20,339 nt of DNA from Phallusia fumigata (lineage: Eukaryota > Chordata > Ascidiacea > Phlebobranchia > Ascidiidae): contig QXVZ01030574.1 of assembly GCA_008931825.1 (NCBI GenBank), forward strand, positions 948-21,286, in the 5' to 3' direction. The position numbers and the translations under genes were made by a program. The notes below the pieces were generated by a model. It searched no databases. It saw only the letters and a list, made by a program, of their open reading frames with translations, and was not told the DNA's origin. This document shows positions 20,035 to 20,339 of the stretch, piece by piece (the first letter of the stretch is position 1; each line of letters starts with the position of its first letter).

Positions 20035-20327
20035 TCATGTACTTTTTGGTGGAATAATTGGTTTCTTTTTTATTGGAAGTTTCAGGGCTTTTTTCTGGGG
20101 AGCTTTAGGAGATGTCTTGGCTTCTGTATCAAAATAATAACGATAAATATAAGGTTGAGCTACTATTCTATAATGTGATTTACCTTGGTTTGTTTTGACA
20201 GCTGTTGCATATGTTTCGTTTGTTAACGAAGCGGTTTGGAGTGAGACTGAGTACAAGGGATTAACTCTTTCTTCTCTCTCATTGCTGTTTTCTATTTCAA
20301 GAATAGATCGTTTGGTTGATATTAGGG
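20035..20327 (-). CDS. Gene D: 3' end of a third receptor of the gene A family (partial)
   Basis: Two exons on the minus strand: about 20327-20184 and 20123-20035. The first encodes EREERVNPLYSVSLQTA and TNETYATAVK, matching gene A exon 16 (EKEEKLNPLY...DTYAQV). The second encodes KAPQKKALKLPIKKKPIIPP and stops at TGA, matching gene A exon 17. Both junctions are phase 1, as in gene A. The 5' boundary at 20327 is a guess from a TTAG acceptor near the window edge; the rest of the gene must lie to the right. The second motif is YATA, not YAxV. The intact tail implies gene D is membrane-anchored. Confidence 0.75.
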
Positions 20328-20339
20328 CTAACAATTACC

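Overview
The window looks like AT-rich animal DNA with compact, multi-exon genes: short exons, introns mostly 50-500 bp, and GT-AG junctions nearly all in phase 1. Immunoglobulin (Ig) and complement-control (CCP/sushi) modules next to phosphotyrosine-type cytoplasmic tails point to a chordate. The short introns and base composition suggest a tunicate, most likely a Ciona-type ascidian. That placement is inference; nothing in the sequence names the species. No bacterial or phage features were seen.

Layout. Positions 1-4266 hold repeats (a ~200 bp tandem pair at 1-393, a 32-nt inverted repeat spanning 1377-1634, weak dispersed similarities) and no gene I recognise. Positions 4542-9200 (minus strand) carry gene A, a complete 17-exon type I receptor whose exons join into one open frame of about 1001 codons. 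It has a signal peptide, a cysteine-rich N-terminal domain, a CCP-like module, five Ig-like domains, a membrane-proximal beta domain, a transmembrane segment, and a ~218-residue tail alternating NPLY and YAxV tyrosine motifs before a Lys/Pro-rich end. Head-to-head with it, 9748-12346 (plus) carries gene B, a nine-exon CCP membrane protein of about 391 residues with a Cys-rich juxtamembrane cluster. Positions 12956-15851 (minus) carry gene C, a paralogue of gene A that keeps exons 1-7 intact but breaks inside exon 8 and has no transmembrane or tail exons before gene B. Positions 15952-19730 have no recognised gene. At the right edge, 20035-20327 (minus) holds the last two exons of a third receptor of the same family, gene D.

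How they fit together. Genes A, C and D form a same-strand tandem family of cell-surface receptors, with the CCP protein gene B inserted between A and C in the opposite direction. The membrane-proximal Ig exons of A and C are much more alike than their N-terminal exons. One member has a long, tyrosine-rich tail and another has lost its anchor. This resembles clusters of rapidly evolving immune or allorecognition receptors, but that role is inference and no ligand or function can be read from the DNA.

Assembly note: 12370-12844 and 12846-13320 appear identical base for base and flank a single N at 12845. This is most simply an unmerged contig overlap, so the apparent duplication of gene C exon 8 is probably not real.
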